Source: Planctomycetota bacterium
GTDB lineage: Bacteria; Planctomycetota; Planctomycetia; Pirellulales; Pirellulaceae
Assembly (NCBI GenBank): GCA_026692885.1
Contig: JAPLNJ010001197.1
Location: forward strand, 1-16,960
Direction: 5' to 3'
DNA length: 16,960 bases
The position numbers and the translations under genes are program-made. This document shows, piece after piece, positions 16,954 to 16,960 of the stretch. The notes below the pieces were generated by a model. The model was given only the letters and a program-made list of their open reading frames with translations. It was not told the DNA's origin and made no database searches. Every line of letters starts with the position of its first letter. Positions within the stretch are counted from its first letter, which is position 1.

Positions 16954-16960
16954 TTGTCTC

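Overview
The window is GC-rich bacterial DNA with six convincing genes, all on the + strand, set in intergenic DNA unusually full of foldback elements and hairpins. That repeat style (cccaggg...ccctggg and agccctgaagggg...ccccttcagggct hairpins, in-frame palindromes), together with Gfo/Idh/MocA and old-yellow-enzyme-like oxidoreductases, suggests a planctomycete or a related environmental lineage. This is an impression from style only; no rRNA or marker gene is present.

Layout. 1-1254 has no gene. It holds the end of a foldback element (copy A, to 428), a 118-bp MITE-like element with 7-bp target duplications (533-650), and a 281-bp foldback element with 9-bp target duplications (762-1042). 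1255-2337 is a Gfo/Idh/MocA oxidoreductase. 2631-14091 is a four-gene cluster: SNF2-type helicase with a C-terminal DUF3883-like domain; DUF4062 + GHKL ATPase + winged-helix protein; DUF1156-type adenine-specific DNA methylase; DUF499-type ATPase. The first two genes overlap by 4 bases and the third follows 28 bases later. The ATPase is separated from the methylase by 577 bases of repeats but has a strong ribosome binding site of its own. 14099-14455 is copy B of the element at the window start, inserted at the stop codon of the ATPase gene. 14674-16785 is a FadH/trimethylamine-dehydrogenase-like flavin/iron-sulfur oxidoreductase. The window ends in a perfect 32-bp inverted repeat.

How the genes work together. 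Helicase + DUF1156 methylase + DUF499 ATPase matches, from memory, the defence architecture catalogued as Hma (helicase, methylase, ATPase), and the helicase and methylase recall the DrmD/DrmMI pair of class 1 DISARM. The likely job is methylation-based self/non-self discrimination with restriction of unmodified phage or plasmid DNA. The unusual part is the second gene, which joins a predicted TIR/SEFIR-like DUF4062 domain to a GHKL ATPase and a winged helix inside the operon; it is a candidate extra sensor, effector or regulator. No separate nuclease gene is visible; the DUF3883-like helicase tail is the only nuclease-like candidate.

The cluster lies between two metabolic oxidoreductases and, with the first of them, between two direct copies of the same foldback element about 14 kb apart, so the block could be lost or moved by recombination.
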